A program made the position numbers and the translations under genes. 42,041 bases of DNA from Flavonifractor sp. An92 (GTDB lineage: Bacteria > Bacillota > Clostridia > Oscillospirales > Oscillospiraceae). A model generated the notes under the pieces. The model did no database searches and was not told the origin of the DNA. It saw only the letters and a program-made list of their open reading frames with translations. The DNA lies in NCBI RefSeq assembly GCF_002159175.1, contig NZ_NFGZ01000026.1, positions 1 to 42,041 of the forward strand, read 5' to 3'. Numbering within the stretch: position 1 is the stretch's first letter; each line of letters starts with the position of its first letter. Shown piece by piece: positions 27,805 to 35,830 of the stretch.

Positions 27805-28065
27805 TTACAGGTTTTCCTCCAGGAACTGCTTCAGGGCGGCGGCGGCCTCTTCCTCCCGCTCGCCCTCCACGGTGACGGTGATCTCGTTGCCCTTCTTCAC
27901 CGCCAGGGCCATCAGCTTCATCAGCTGGGAGGCTTTTACCGTCTTGCCCTCCTTGGTGATGGACACCACGGTGGGATCGAAGCTCTTGGCCAGCTTGGCC
28001 AGCAGGCCGGCGGGACGGGCGTGGATGCCCAGCTCGTCCTGGATGGTATAAGTGAACTGCACCAT
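27805..28065 (-). CDS. ptsH: PTS phosphocarrier protein HPr
   Basis: An 86-residue HPr with the active-site H15 in GIHARPAG. Aligned through GKTV and the following helix, the regulatory serine position (KSIMGVMSL in Bacillus) is KASQLMKLMAL here, placing Gln at the serine site with a Ser one residue earlier. Regulation by HPr kinase may therefore be altered. It is encoded between the ascorbate IIB gene and enzyme I, so it probably serves this transporter, though it could also be the general HPr. Confidence 0.92.
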   Translation of the reverse strand: MVQFTYTIQDELGIHARPAGLLAKLAKSFDPTVVSITKEGKTVKASQLMKLMALAVKKGNEITVTVEGEREEEAAAALKQFLEENL

Positions 28066-28093
28066 AGTCTGGTTCTCCTTCCCGGCGGTCCGC

Positions 28094-28399
28094 TTAGAGC
28101 AGACCGGCCTCCTGCAGGGCCTTCTCGATCTCCTGCGCGGACATCACGTTGCGCAGGGGGATGACCACGGTGCCGGCCTTCTTGGCGTCCTCAAAGTTCT
28201 TCTCAAAGGTGCGGGCGCAGAAGAGCACATCATAGCCGCGGGCGGCGGACTTGCCCTCGGACACGGGGCAGTGGCGCAGCTCGGCGGGCTTGACGCCGTA
28301 CTTCTTCAGAACCTTCTCAATGGCCTTTTCCATCATCAGAGAGGAGCCGGCGCCGTTGGCGCAGCAGGCAAGCAGCTTCTTGTTGTCCAGGTTAGCCAT
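28094..28399 (-). CDS. ulaB: PTS ascorbate-type transporter subunit IIB
   Basis: A 101-residue cytoplasmic IIB protein. C13 in CCANGAGSSLM corresponds to the phospho-cysteine of UlaB (CGNGQGSS in E. coli). AAGGAG precedes the start. It takes phosphate from UlaC and passes it to the incoming sugar at UlaA. The galactitol-type IIB family is a close alternative, but the neighbouring IIC and UlaG genes point to ascorbate. Confidence 0.88.
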   Translation of the reverse strand: MANLDNKKLLACCANGAGSSLMMEKAIEKVLKKYGVKPAELRHCPVSEGKSAARGYDVLFCARTFEKNFEDAKKAGTVVIPLRNVMSAQEIEKALQEAGLL

Positions 28400-28465
28400 A
28401 CTTCATTCTCCTTAAATAATCTCAAATCATCCAGTTACTCGCAGCGAATCGGAAGAAGCTCCGCC

Positions 28466-28496
28466 GGGGACAGCCGGCCCAAACCGGCCGTCCGCC
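28466..28496 (-). other. Hairpin between ulaA and ulaB
   Basis: GGACAGCCGG and CCGGCCGTCC pair around a short loop in the 115-base gap between the two genes. No T run is present. It is probably an mRNA stability or processing element. Confidence 0.45.
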
Positions 28497-28514
28497 GACG
28501 TGCATTCATTTGAC

Positions 28515-30032
28515 TTAGTACGCCTCGTCCTCGGTCTTGATGCCCTTGTACTCCTTGTAGGCCTCGTAGTCCTCGGTGATGAGGTAGTAGCCCTTCTTGT
28601 CCATCAGGTACTCGATCTGGGGGATGGCCAGCAGCGCGATGACCACGACGGCCACGCCCACATAGCCCAGGTACTTCATCACGACCGTGAAGGCAGGCCA
28701 CACGGTCGCCCAGTCGAACATGCCCAGGTATCCGCCGTAATTGGCCAGGCCGACCCAGCCGGCGATGAAGGCGGAGCCAAAGACCTGGATGAGGCCGGAG
28801 ATGAAGGGGATGATCAGACAGGCCTTCAGGCCGCCCTTCTCGTTGGCCACCAGACCGATGGTGGCGTTGTCGAAGAACACGGGCACGAAGCCGCAGATGA
28901 TGATGGTGGGGGAACCGGTGAAGATCAGGATCGCGATGGCGATCAGCTGGCCCACCAGGCCGGCCAGGAAGCCGAAGGTCACAGCGTTGGCGTCGCCGAA
29001 GCCGTAGCAGACGGCGCAGTCCACACCGGGGATGGAGGAGGGCAGGAGCTTGTCCGCGATGCCCTGGAAGGAAGCGGTCAGCTCGGTGACGAAGGTACGG
29101 ACACCCAGCTGCAGGATGGCCAGGTACACGGCGAAGTTCAGGGAGGTGGTCAGGCAGTACATCACGAAGTTGTCCGCCTCGGTGGTGGCGCCGGAGGCCA
29201 CGAAGAAGTCCTTGCCGATGACGGCCATGATGGTGCCGAAGAAGGCGGTCATCAGGATGGCGGTACAGACCATGTTCTCATTGAAGATGGAGAAGAAGCC
29301 GGGCATCTCCATATCGCCCACCTTCTTGATCTCCTTCTTGCGCTTGCCGCCGTTGGTGCCGAAGAACTTGTCGGCGGCCCAGTGGCCCAGGCGGATGCCG
29401 AACATCTGCTGATGGGCAATGGCGAAGCCGGCGCCGTCGCTCAGCTCCTGCATGGGCTTGACGGTCAGGTTGGAGCCCACGGCCCAGTAGGCGCCCAGGA
29501 CCACGGACATGACGATGAGCATGGGCACATCGGTGGTGTAGCCCAGCAGGCCGGGCAGCGCGAACATGATGAGCCAGTAAGCGGTGGCCGCCTGCTGCAC
29601 CTGGACGTGGCCGGTGGTGAACAGGGTGCGGCACTTGGTGATCTTGTTGAAGCGAACCAGCAGAATGTTGACGATAAAGGCGATGAGCAGCAGGGTCATG
29701 GCCTGGGAGAAGCCCTTACCAAAGACTTCTTCCACGCCGGCGGTGACGGCATTCTGACCATAGTAGGGGTCGATGACGCAGGCGGTCAGATTGAAGCGCT
29801 CCCGCAGGCCGGCCAGGATGGGGCGGAAGGTATTGGACAGGCCGCTGGAACCCACATTCAGGATCAGCATGCCGATGATGGCCTTCAGGGTACCACCCAG
29901 AATATCATACCACTTTTTCCCCATCAGTGCATAGCCCAAAAGGGTCAAAAAGCCGATCATGTAGGGAGCCTGCCGCAGGATGTAGGTGGCGAAGAACTCC
30001 CAGATGGCCTTCAGGATATCCAGAACGATCAC
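28515..30032 (-). CDS. ulaA: PTS ascorbate-specific transporter subunit IIC (UlaA/SgaT)
   Basis: A 505-residue membrane protein with 10 or more hydrophobic segments. It matches the SgaT/UlaA family from the start (LRQAPYMIGFLTLLGYALMGKKWYDILGGTLKAIIG, here given as family-typical order of segments) through FTTGHVQVQQAATAYW and the C-terminal membrane region. It is about 40 residues longer than E. coli UlaA, mainly from a polar C-terminal tail. The start is GTG at 30032 with GAGGAG upstream. It translocates ascorbate while it is phosphorylated by UlaB. Confidence 0.93.
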   Translation of the reverse strand: MIVLDILKAIWEFFATYILRQAPYMIGFLTLLGYALMGKKWYDILGGTLKAIIGMLILNVGSSGLSNTFRPILAGLRERFNLTACVIDPYYGQNAVTAGVEEVFGKGFSQAMTLLLIAFIVNILLVRFNKITKCRTLFTTGHVQVQQAATAYWLIMFALPGLLGYTTDVPMLIVMSVVLGAYWAVGSNLTVKPMQELSDGAGFAIAHQQMFGIRLGHWAADKFFGTNGGKRKKEIKKVGDMEMPGFFSIFNENMVCTAILMTAFFGTIMAVIGKDFFVASGATTEADNFVMYCLTTSLNFAVYLAILQLGVRTFVTELTASFQGIADKLLPSSIPGVDCAVCYGFGDANAVTFGFLAGLVGQLIAIAILIFTGSPTIIICGFVPVFFDNATIGLVANEKGGLKACLIIPFISGLIQVFGSAFIAGWVGLANYGGYLGMFDWATVWPAFTVVMKYLGYVGVAVVVIALLAIPQIEYLMDKKGYYLITEDYEAYKEYKGIKTEDEAY

Positions 30033-30098
30033 TTGAACTCCTCACTTTCTTCACTTATTGCGGAATTGCTCCGCATTCAGCGCAAGGTATGCTCTTTT

Positions 30099-30581
30099 TT
30101 AAAAATCCTCTTCGCAGGGGTATTTTTCTTCCGCCGCCAGGATATCCTCGGGGGTCTCAGCCTCCATCAGCGCGTCCAGGAGCGGCTCATTGGTAAAGAT
30201 CCCCATCAGGGAGGCGATGTTGTCGGTGTGCTCGTCGGGGTTGCAGGAGGCCAGGGTGAAGAACAGCCGGGCGACCTTCCGCTCGCCGTCCTCGTCCACG
30301 CCGAAGTCCACATCCTCCTTGACCCGCATGAAGCCCACGGAGGTCTTGTGGACGCCGGAGGCGTCCTCCTGGGAGTGCGGCATGGCCACATAGTGGTCAA
30401 AGACCACATAGGGTCCGTACTCCTCGATGCAGGAGACGATCTGCTTGTAGTAGTCCTCGTCCACATAGCCGGTCTTGACCAGGGACTCGGTGCTCAGCTT
30501 CACCGCCTCCTGCCAGGAGGAGACGCTGTCCACGAACTTGTAATGCCCGCGTTCCACGATTTTCTGCAAGACGCTTGCCAT
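30099..30581 (-). CDS. ulaC: PTS ascorbate-type transporter subunit IIA
   Basis: A 160-residue IIA protein of the mannitol/fructose (EIIA_2) fold. The phospho-histidine is H69 in HYVAMPHSQ, with ARLFFTLASCNPDEHTD further on. It takes phosphate from HPr and passes it to UlaB. It sits between ulaG and ulaA in the leftward operon. Confidence 0.9.
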   Translation of the reverse strand: MASVLQKIVERGHYKFVDSVSSWQEAVKLSTESLVKTGYVDEDYYKQIVSCIEEYGPYVVFDHYVAMPHSQEDASGVHKTSVGFMRVKEDVDFGVDEDGERKVARLFFTLASCNPDEHTDNIASLMGIFTNEPLLDALMEAETPEDILAAEEKYPCEEDF

Positions 30582-30600
30582 AATCTTGTTCCCCTTTTCT

Positions 30601-30662
30601 CCCCGCGGACGCGGGGCATTCGATTCAGTGGCGGCGCCGGAGGCCGGAGCTTCCGGCGCCGC
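30601..30662 (-). other. Two strong hairpins between ulaG and ulaC
   Basis: On the minus strand an 11-bp perfect stem GCGGCGCCGGA with its complement (30631-30662) is followed by CCCCGC-GTCC-GCGGGG (30601-30616). Neither has a proper T run. They could limit read-through or protect the upstream ulaG message, separating lactonase from transporter expression. Confidence 0.55.
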
Positions 30663-30681
30663 GGTGGGTCATGCGGTCTGC

Positions 30682-31785
30682 TTACAGGCAGGAGCGGTAG
30701 GGAATGTTCTGAGGATGCTCGAAGCAGTCCTCAAAGCCGCGGCGGTGGTGGTAGTAGATCTTGTCCTTGTCCTGGGGATAGACGTACTTGCCGCCCACCT
30801 GCCAGAAGAAGGGGTGGAACTTGTACTCGTTGCGGTCCTTCTTGAAATCGTACAGGAGCTTGATCTCCTCGCAGTCAGCCTGGAAGTTGGTCCACACATC
30901 CCAGTGGATGGGCACGACCACCTTGCACTGCAGGTTCTCGGCCATGCGCAGGATGTCGGTGGAGGTCATCTTGTCCTGCATACCGATGGGGTTCTCGCCG
31001 AAGGAGCCGAAGGCCACGTCGATGTCGTAGTCCTTGCCGTGCTTGGCGAAGTAGATGGAGAAGTGGGAGTCACCGGAGTGGTAGATGTTGCCGCCGGGAG
31101 TCTTGACCAGGTAGTTGACGGCCTTCTCGTCCATGTCGGTGGGGCACTTGCCGGTCAGCTCCTCCCGGTCCTCGCCGGTGGAGTCGGTGGTGACGATGCA
31201 GGTGCGGTCGAAGCTGTCCAGAGCCACGATCTCGATGTCCTTGATCTTGATGACGTCGCCGGGCTTGACGGTGATGCAGCGGTCCTCAGGCACGCCCCAC
31301 TTCACCCAGGTCTCCACGGACTTCTTGGGGCCGATGAAGGGCACGGGGATGACATTGCCCTTGTCGTCGGTGGTGGTCATGCCGCTCTGCAGCACGTGGG
31401 CGGCCCACTCGGCAGACATGTGGTCCTGATGGTAGTGGGTGGCCAGGACGGCGTCCACCTGCTTGAAGGCGAACGGATCGATGACGAAGGGCACGTTGCG
31501 CAGGTTGGGCTGCATCTTGCGCCCGCCGCACATGTTGGCCATCTGATGGCCGGGCTTCATCTTGCCGTCGCCGTGGGTGCGCTTGCCGTTGCCGCACCAC
31601 AGGTCGATGGTGATGTTGGCGCCGCCGGGGGTCTTGAACCAGACGCCGGTGCAGCCCAGCCACCACATGGCCACGTTGCCGGGCTGGACCACCTCGTTCT
31701 CGATGTCCTCCACCAGCCAGGTGCCCCACTCGGGGAAGGTGGACATGATCCATTTCTCGCGGGTCATCTCGGAAATCTTGCTCAT
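30682..31785 (-). CDS. ulaG: L-ascorbate-6-phosphate lactonase
   Basis: A 367-residue metallo-beta-lactamase-fold enzyme that opens L-ascorbate-6-P to 3-keto-L-gulonate-6-P. The metal site HYHQDH lies at residues 117-122. [21 protein letters not shown] and the length agree with UlaG (354 residues in E. coli). AGGAGG precedes the ATG. It is first in the leftward operon and starts from the control region shared with ulaE. Confidence 0.95.
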   Translation of the reverse strand: MSKISEMTREKWIMSTFPEWGTWLVEDIENEVVQPGNVAMWWLGCTGVWFKTPGGANITIDLWCGNGKRTHGDGKMKPGHQMANMCGGRKMQPNLRNVPFVIDPFAFKQVDAVLATHYHQDHMSAEWAAHVLQSGMTTTDDKGNVIPVPFIGPKKSVETWVKWGVPEDRCITVKPGDVIKIKDIEIVALDSFDRTCIVTTDSTGEDREELTGKCPTDMDEKAVNYLVKTPGGNIYHSGDSHFSIYFAKHGKDYDIDVAFGSFGENPIGMQDKMTSTDILRMAENLQCKVVVPIHWDVWTNFQADCEEIKLLYDFKKDRNEYKFHPFFWQVGGKYVYPQDKDKIYYHHRRGFEDCFEHPQNIPYRSCL

Positions 31786-31858
31786 GGATGCTCCTCCTTT
31801 ATCGTGTTCTCTTTCGGCTCGTTTATGTTCAAACGAACGTGTTTCCTATTGCACTGTT

Positions 31859-31887
31859 ATTATGCCAAACTGCATGATCGTTTTCAA
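31859..31887 (-). promoter_or_regulatory. ulaG: ulaG promoter
   Basis: On the minus strand TTGAAA (31882-31887) and CATAAT (31859-31864) are 17 bases apart. The inverted repeat TCGTTT-N6-AAACGA lies just downstream, around the start of the transcript. Confidence 0.7.
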
Positions 31888-32113
31888 GTGCGTTTTATGT
31901 TTGATTTTCATTTTTATGTTTATTTTGTTTTATGTTAAGTTCGTTTTGCGCAAATTGACCGCAACCTTTCCTTTGTATATATCGGTCAATCCAAGTGTTT
32001 TTTCGGCATTTTAGCATTATTATGCACGATTACCCCTGAAGTACTCCGCCCCTATCCGTCAAAACGCCAATTTTTCCGCTCCCGTGTTCTCACAAAAACC
32101 TCACTTAAAATTG

Positions 32114-32153
32114 TTCGTTTGTGCTTGCAAAACGAAAGTGAATCCGCTATAAT
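32114..32153 (+). promoter_or_regulatory. ulaE: ulaE promoter with overlapping operator
   Basis: TTGCAA (32125-32130) and TATAAT (32148-32153) are 17 bases apart. The -35 box lies within the inverted repeat TTCGTTT-N9-AAACGAA (32114-32136), so a bound repressor would block RNA polymerase. Confidence 0.8.
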
Positions 32154-32235
32154 CGAGCCAGACAGAACGAACAAAGCACCCTCAATAACAAACATCAAAC
32201 ATAAACTCAACCATTTAACAAAGGAGGCCTTTCAA

Positions 32236-33078
32236 ATGAACGCGTACAGCATCGGGTTGTATGAGAAAGCCATGCCTGCGTCCATGACCTGGAGGGAGAA
32301 GCTGGAGTGCGCCAAGGAGTGCGGGTATGACTTCGTGGAGATCAGCATCGACGAGAAGGACGAGAAGCTGGCGCGTCTGGACTGGACCGCGGCGGAGCGG
32401 GTGGAGCTGGCCGCGCTGATGAAGGAGGTGGGGGTGCCCATCCGCAGCATGTGCCTGTCCGGTCACCGGAAGTACCCCCTGGGCGCGTCCGACCCCACGG
32501 TCCGGGCCCGGAGCATGGAGATCATGGAGAAGGCCATCCAGCTGGCCGACGATCTGGGCATTCGCATCATCCAGCTGGCCGGTTATGATGTATACTATGA
32601 GGAGAGCACCCCCGCCACCAAGGCCGCCTTTGCCGAGAACCTGCGAAAGGCCGTGGACATGGCCGCGGAAAAGGGCGTGACCCTGGGCTTTGAGACCATG
32701 GAGACCGACTTCATGAACACCACCTGGAAGTCCATGTTCTATGTGGACATGGTGAACAGCCCCTATCTGGGGGTCTACCCCGACTCGGGCAACCTGACCA
32801 ACGCCGCCGTCACCTACGGCACCTCGGTGCTGGACGATCTGGAGTCCGGCCGCGGCCACATCGTGGCCCTCCACCTGAAGGAGACCGTGCCCGGCAAGTT
32901 CCGCGAGATCCCCTTCCTCACCGGACATGTGGACTTCCCCGCCGTCATCTCCAAGGCCTGGGACCTGGGGGTGCGCCGCTTCGTCACCGAGATGTGGGAC
33001 GTGGGCAATCCCACCTGGAAAGAGGATATCCAGTTCGCCAATCACACCATGCGCACGCTGCTGGACCGGCAGCACTAA
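32236..33078 (+). CDS. ulaE: L-xylulose-5-phosphate 3-epimerase (UlaE-type)
   Basis: A 280-residue TIM-barrel epimerase of the AP-endonuclease-2 superfamily. YSIGLYEKAMPASMTWREKL, EISIDEKDEKLARLDW and SMCLSGHRKYPLGS-like segments are typical of UlaE/SgbU, whose length is about 285. It converts L-xylulose-5-P to L-ribulose-5-P. AAGGAGG precedes the ATG at 32236. First gene of the rightward half of the regulon. Confidence 0.94.
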   Translation: MNAYSIGLYEKAMPASMTWREKLECAKECGYDFVEISIDEKDEKLARLDWTAAERVELAALMKEVGVPIRSMCLSGHRKYPLGASDPTVRARSMEIMEKAIQLADDLGIRIIQLAGYDVYYEESTPATKAAFAENLRKAVDMAAEKGVTLGFETMETDFMNTTWKSMFYVDMVNSPYLGVYPDSGNLTNAAVTYGTSVLDDLESGRGHIVALHLKETVPGKFREIPFLTGHVDFPAVISKAWDLGVRRFVTEMWDVGNPTWKEDIQFANHTMRTLLDRQH

Positions 33079-33095
33079 GAGAGGAGAGTACCATC

Positions 33096-34160
33096 ATGAA
33101 CGTGGAAAAGAAAGTCATCGGCAATCTGAACAAGTGCTACGCCACCACCACTCTGAACTACAAGGGCCGTCCCTGCTTCCTGGTGGCCGCCGAGAAGCAG
33201 GACCCCTGCTACCTCTTCTCTGAGGACGGCGAGCAGCTGGAGACCGTGTGGCAGGGCCCCGGCGGCGTCATGACCATGATCCAGGTCCCCGGCTCCGACG
33301 GGCAGTTCCTGGCCACCCGCAAGTTCTACGGCCCCAACGACGGCGCCGACGCCTCCATCGTCATCGCCACCCCCAAGGGCGAGAACGACTGGGAGATCCG
33401 CACCCTCTGCCGCGCCCCCTTCGTCCACCGCTTCGGCATCCTCAACCGGGGCGGCATCAACTACCTGATCGTCTGCTGCCTGAAGTCCGGCCATGAATAC
33501 AAGAACGACTGGCGCTTCCCCGGCGAGACCTACGGCACGGTCCTGCCCGCGGACCTGTCCGCCTACAACGACGAGAATCAGCTGGAGCTCACCCTCCTCC
33601 AGGACGGGATGCTCAAGAACCACGGCTTCAGCGTGTTCCAGCACGGCGGCCACGACGCCGCCCTGGTGGGCTGCGAGGAGGGCGCTTTCATCTTCGATCC
33701 CCCCATGGTCCCCGGCGGCGAGTGGGTGGTCACCAAGGTGCTGGACATCCCCACCAGCGACGCCGTGATGGTGGACTTTGACGGCGACGGCAAGATGGAG
33801 CTGGGCGTCATCAGCGACTTCCACGGCAACTCGCTCACCATTTACCACGAGAACGAACACGGCCACTACATCCCCCAGTGGAAGTACCCCGCCCCCGAGG
33901 CCGACACCGAGATGCTCCACGCCACCTGGGCCGACACCATTCTGGGCAAGCCCACCTGGATCGTGGGCTGGCGCAAGGGCACCAAGGACACCGTGGCCAT
34001 CACCTGGGACGCCGAGGCCGGCAACTACCGCGCCGACTTCCTGGACCGCAACACCGGCTGCGCCAACGCCATGCACTTTGTGAACTCCAAGGGCCAGGAC
34101 GTCATCGTGGGCACCAACCGGGAGATCAACGAGATCGCTCTGTACACCGTCACCGAGTAA
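33096..34160 (+). CDS. Unknown beta-propeller-like (FG-GAP/VCBS type) protein
   Basis: A 354-residue protein with no signal peptide or membrane segment. The sequence is rich in short beta-strand repeats, and around residue 227 it has DFDGDGKMELGVISDF, the Asp-rich calcium-binding style of FG-GAP/VCBS blades. That suggests a cytoplasmic beta-propeller. I do not recognise a function. It lies 17 bases after ulaE and 23 bases before the Cof-type phosphatase gene, each with its own ribosome-binding site, so it is expressed with the ascorbate genes. A role as binding protein, lactonase-like enzyme or sensor is possible but unproven. Confidence 0.8.
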   Translation: MNVEKKVIGNLNKCYATTTLNYKGRPCFLVAAEKQDPCYLFSEDGEQLETVWQGPGGVMTMIQVPGSDGQFLATRKFYGPNDGADASIVIATPKGENDWEIRTLCRAPFVHRFGILNRGGINYLIVCCLKSGHEYKNDWRFPGETYGTVLPADLSAYNDENQLELTLLQDGMLKNHGFSVFQHGGHDAALVGCEEGAFIFDPPMVPGGEWVVTKVLDIPTSDAVMVDFDGDGKMELGVISDFHGNSLTIYHENEHGHYIPQWKYPAPEADTEMLHATWADTILGKPTWIVGWRKGTKDTVAITWDAEAGNYRADFLDRNTGCANAMHFVNSKGQDVIVGTNREINEIALYTVTE

Positions 34161-34183
34161 CGAATCCGAAAGGAGGCTACGCC

Positions 34184-35023
34184 ATGGAAGGCAACTGCAA
34201 AGCCCTGTTCCTGGACCTGGACGGCACCCTGCTCAACGACCAGAAGGAGATCACCCCCGGCAACCGCGCCGCCATTGAGAAGGCCCTGGCTGTCGGGCAC
34301 CGGGTGGTCATCACCACCGGCCGTCCCCTGGTCAGCGCCATCGAGCAGGCCCGGCGGCTGGGGCTCACCGCTCCCGGTTGCTATCTCATCGCCTTCAACG
34401 GCGGTATCCTCTACGACATGGGCGCACAGAAGGTGCTCTTTAAGGAGACGGTGCCCCTGGACCTGGTCCGCCCCATCTTCGCCGAGGCGGAGCGCCGGGG
34501 GCTGCACATCCAGACCTACGACGAGGAGCGGGTGCTGGTGGAGCCCCGCTGCGACAGCGAAAATGTGCGCCGCTACTGTTCCATCATTCTGATGGAGTAC
34601 GCCGTCATTCCCAGCGTGGACGCCCTGACCCGGGAGCCGGCGAAAATGCTGGTCATCGACTTTGAGCACAAGGAGCCCCTCATCGCCTTCCGGGACTGGG
34701 TGCTGGAGCACTACGGGGAGCGGCTGGACAGCTTTTTCTCCTGCGAACAGTACCTGGAGATCATCCCCCGGGGCCTGAGCAAGGGCAGCGCGCTCCTGCA
34801 GCTGGCCCAGCGGCTGGGCATCCCCCGGGAAAACACCGTCGCCGCCGGGGACGCGGCCAACGACCTGTCCATGCTCCGGGCCGCCGGCGTGGGGGTGGCC
34901 ATGTGCAACGGCACCGACGAGGCCAAGGCCGCCGCCGATGCCGTGACCACCCGGGACAACAACCACGACGGCATCGCCGAAGTCATCGAGAAATATCTGT
35001 TCGATTTGTGTGAGATGTGTTAA
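34184..35023 (+). CDS. Cof-type HAD hydrolase (sugar phosphatase-like)
   Basis: A 279-residue HAD-IIB hydrolase. The nucleophile motif is DLDGTL (D11, D13), followed by a TTGRP motif, an FNGG cap-domain start and the metal site GDAANDLSML near the end. The family dephosphorylates sugar phosphates and similar metabolites. AAAGGAGG precedes the start. Its position in the ascorbate run suggests it removes an unwanted phosphorylated intermediate. Confidence 0.9.
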   Translation: MEGNCKALFLDLDGTLLNDQKEITPGNRAAIEKALAVGHRVVITTGRPLVSAIEQARRLGLTAPGCYLIAFNGGILYDMGAQKVLFKETVPLDLVRPIFAEAERRGLHIQTYDEERVLVEPRCDSENVRRYCSIILMEYAVIPSVDALTREPAKMLVIDFEHKEPLIAFRDWVLEHYGERLDSFFSCEQYLEIIPRGLSKGSALLQLAQRLGIPRENTVAAGDAANDLSMLRAAGVGVAMCNGTDEAKAAADAVTTRDNNHDGIAEVIEKYLFDLCEMC

Positions 35024-35037
35024 AATAGTCTGTGCGG

Positions 35038-35062
35038 GGCCGTCCGCGCGCCGGGCGGCCTT
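35038..35062 (+). other. Hairpin between the HAD gene and ulaF
   Basis: A 9-bp stem GGCCGTCCG/CGGGCGGCC with a 5-base loop is followed only by TT. It is probably a weak terminator or mRNA stability element within the operon. Confidence 0.45.
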
Positions 35063-35089
35063 CAAACGGCAATCATGGAGGGTTCATCT

Positions 35090-35791
35090 ATGCTGGAAGA
35101 ACTGAAGCAGAAGGTATATGAGGCCAATATGGAGCTGCCCCGCCGGGGCCTTGTGACCTACACCTGGGGCAACGTCAGCGGCATCGACCGGGAGAAGGGG
35201 CTTTTTGTCATCAAGCCCTCCGGAGTGGAGTATGACGAGCTGCGCCCCGAGGACCTGGTGGTCATGGACCTGAAGGGCAACAAGGTGGAGGGCGACATGA
35301 ACCCCTCTTCCGACACCAAGACCCATCTGGTGCTCTACAACGCCTTCCCCCAGATCGGCGGCATCGTCCACACCCACAGCCCCTACGCCGTGGGCTGGGC
35401 CCAGGCCGGCCGTGACATCCCCTGCTACGGCACCACCCACGCCGACTACTTCTACGGCCCCATCCCCTGCGCCCGCCACCTGACCCAGGAGGAGCTGGAC
35501 GAGGACTACGAGATGAACACCGGCAACATCATTGTCGAGGAGTTCAAGGCCCGGGGCATCGACCCGGTGGCCGTCCCCGCCGTCATCTGCCACAGCCACG
35601 GCCCCTTCACCTGGGGCAAGGACGCCGCTCAGGCCGTCTACCACGCCGTGGTGCTGGAAGAGGTGGCCAAGATGGCCATGTTCACCCGCCAGGTGGACCC
35701 CAGCGCGGCCCCCGCTCCCCAGCGCATCCAGGACAAGCACTACATGCGCAAGCACGGGCCCAACGCCTACTACGGCCAGGGCAAGCACTAA
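35090..35791 (+). CDS. ulaF: L-ribulose-5-phosphate 4-epimerase
   Basis: A 233-residue class II aldolase-family epimerase. Zinc ligands are H94 and H96 (IVHTHSPYA) and probably H170 (CHSHGPF). GNVSG, KPSGV and SSDTKTH are the substrate-binding segments. It converts L-ribulose-5-P to D-xylulose-5-P. The ATG at 35090 is preferred over 35075 because GGAGGG lies 7 bases before it. AraD has the same activity; the context favours UlaF. Confidence 0.93.
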   Translation: MLEELKQKVYEANMELPRRGLVTYTWGNVSGIDREKGLFVIKPSGVEYDELRPEDLVVMDLKGNKVEGDMNPSSDTKTHLVLYNAFPQIGGIVHTHSPYAVGWAQAGRDIPCYGTTHADYFYGPIPCARHLTQEELDEDYEMNTGNIIVEEFKARGIDPVAVPAVICHSHGPFTWGKDAAQAVYHAVVLEEVAKMAMFTRQVDPSAAPAPQRIQDKHYMRKHGPNAYYGQGKH

Positions 35792-35830
35792 GCATCCCAC
35801 CCCATCATGTTACATAGAGGAGGAAATCGC

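Larger units (their letters stand above)
31819..32171. promoter_or_regulatory. Divergent AT-rich control region with repeated TTCGTTT sites
   Basis: The 450-base gap between ulaG and ulaE is strikingly AT-rich against GC-rich neighbours. TTCGTTT or its complement recurs: an inverted pair TCGTTT/AAACGA at 31819-31836, TTCGTTTTG at 31940, a perfect pair TTCGTTT-N9-AAACGAA at 32114-32136, and AACGAA at 32166. Related TCGTTTT and GCGTTTT sequences lie near 31877-31895. These are candidate operators for the DeoR-family regulator at 39696. Several spaced sites are compatible with DNA looping, as known for UlaR in E. coli. Confidence 0.75.

Noticed and set aside
31871-31887. CcpA cre-like sequence TGAAAACGATCATGCA at the ulaG promoter
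   Set aside because: It matches only part of the cre consensus and overlaps a TCGTTTT operator-like motif, so it is too weak to call.
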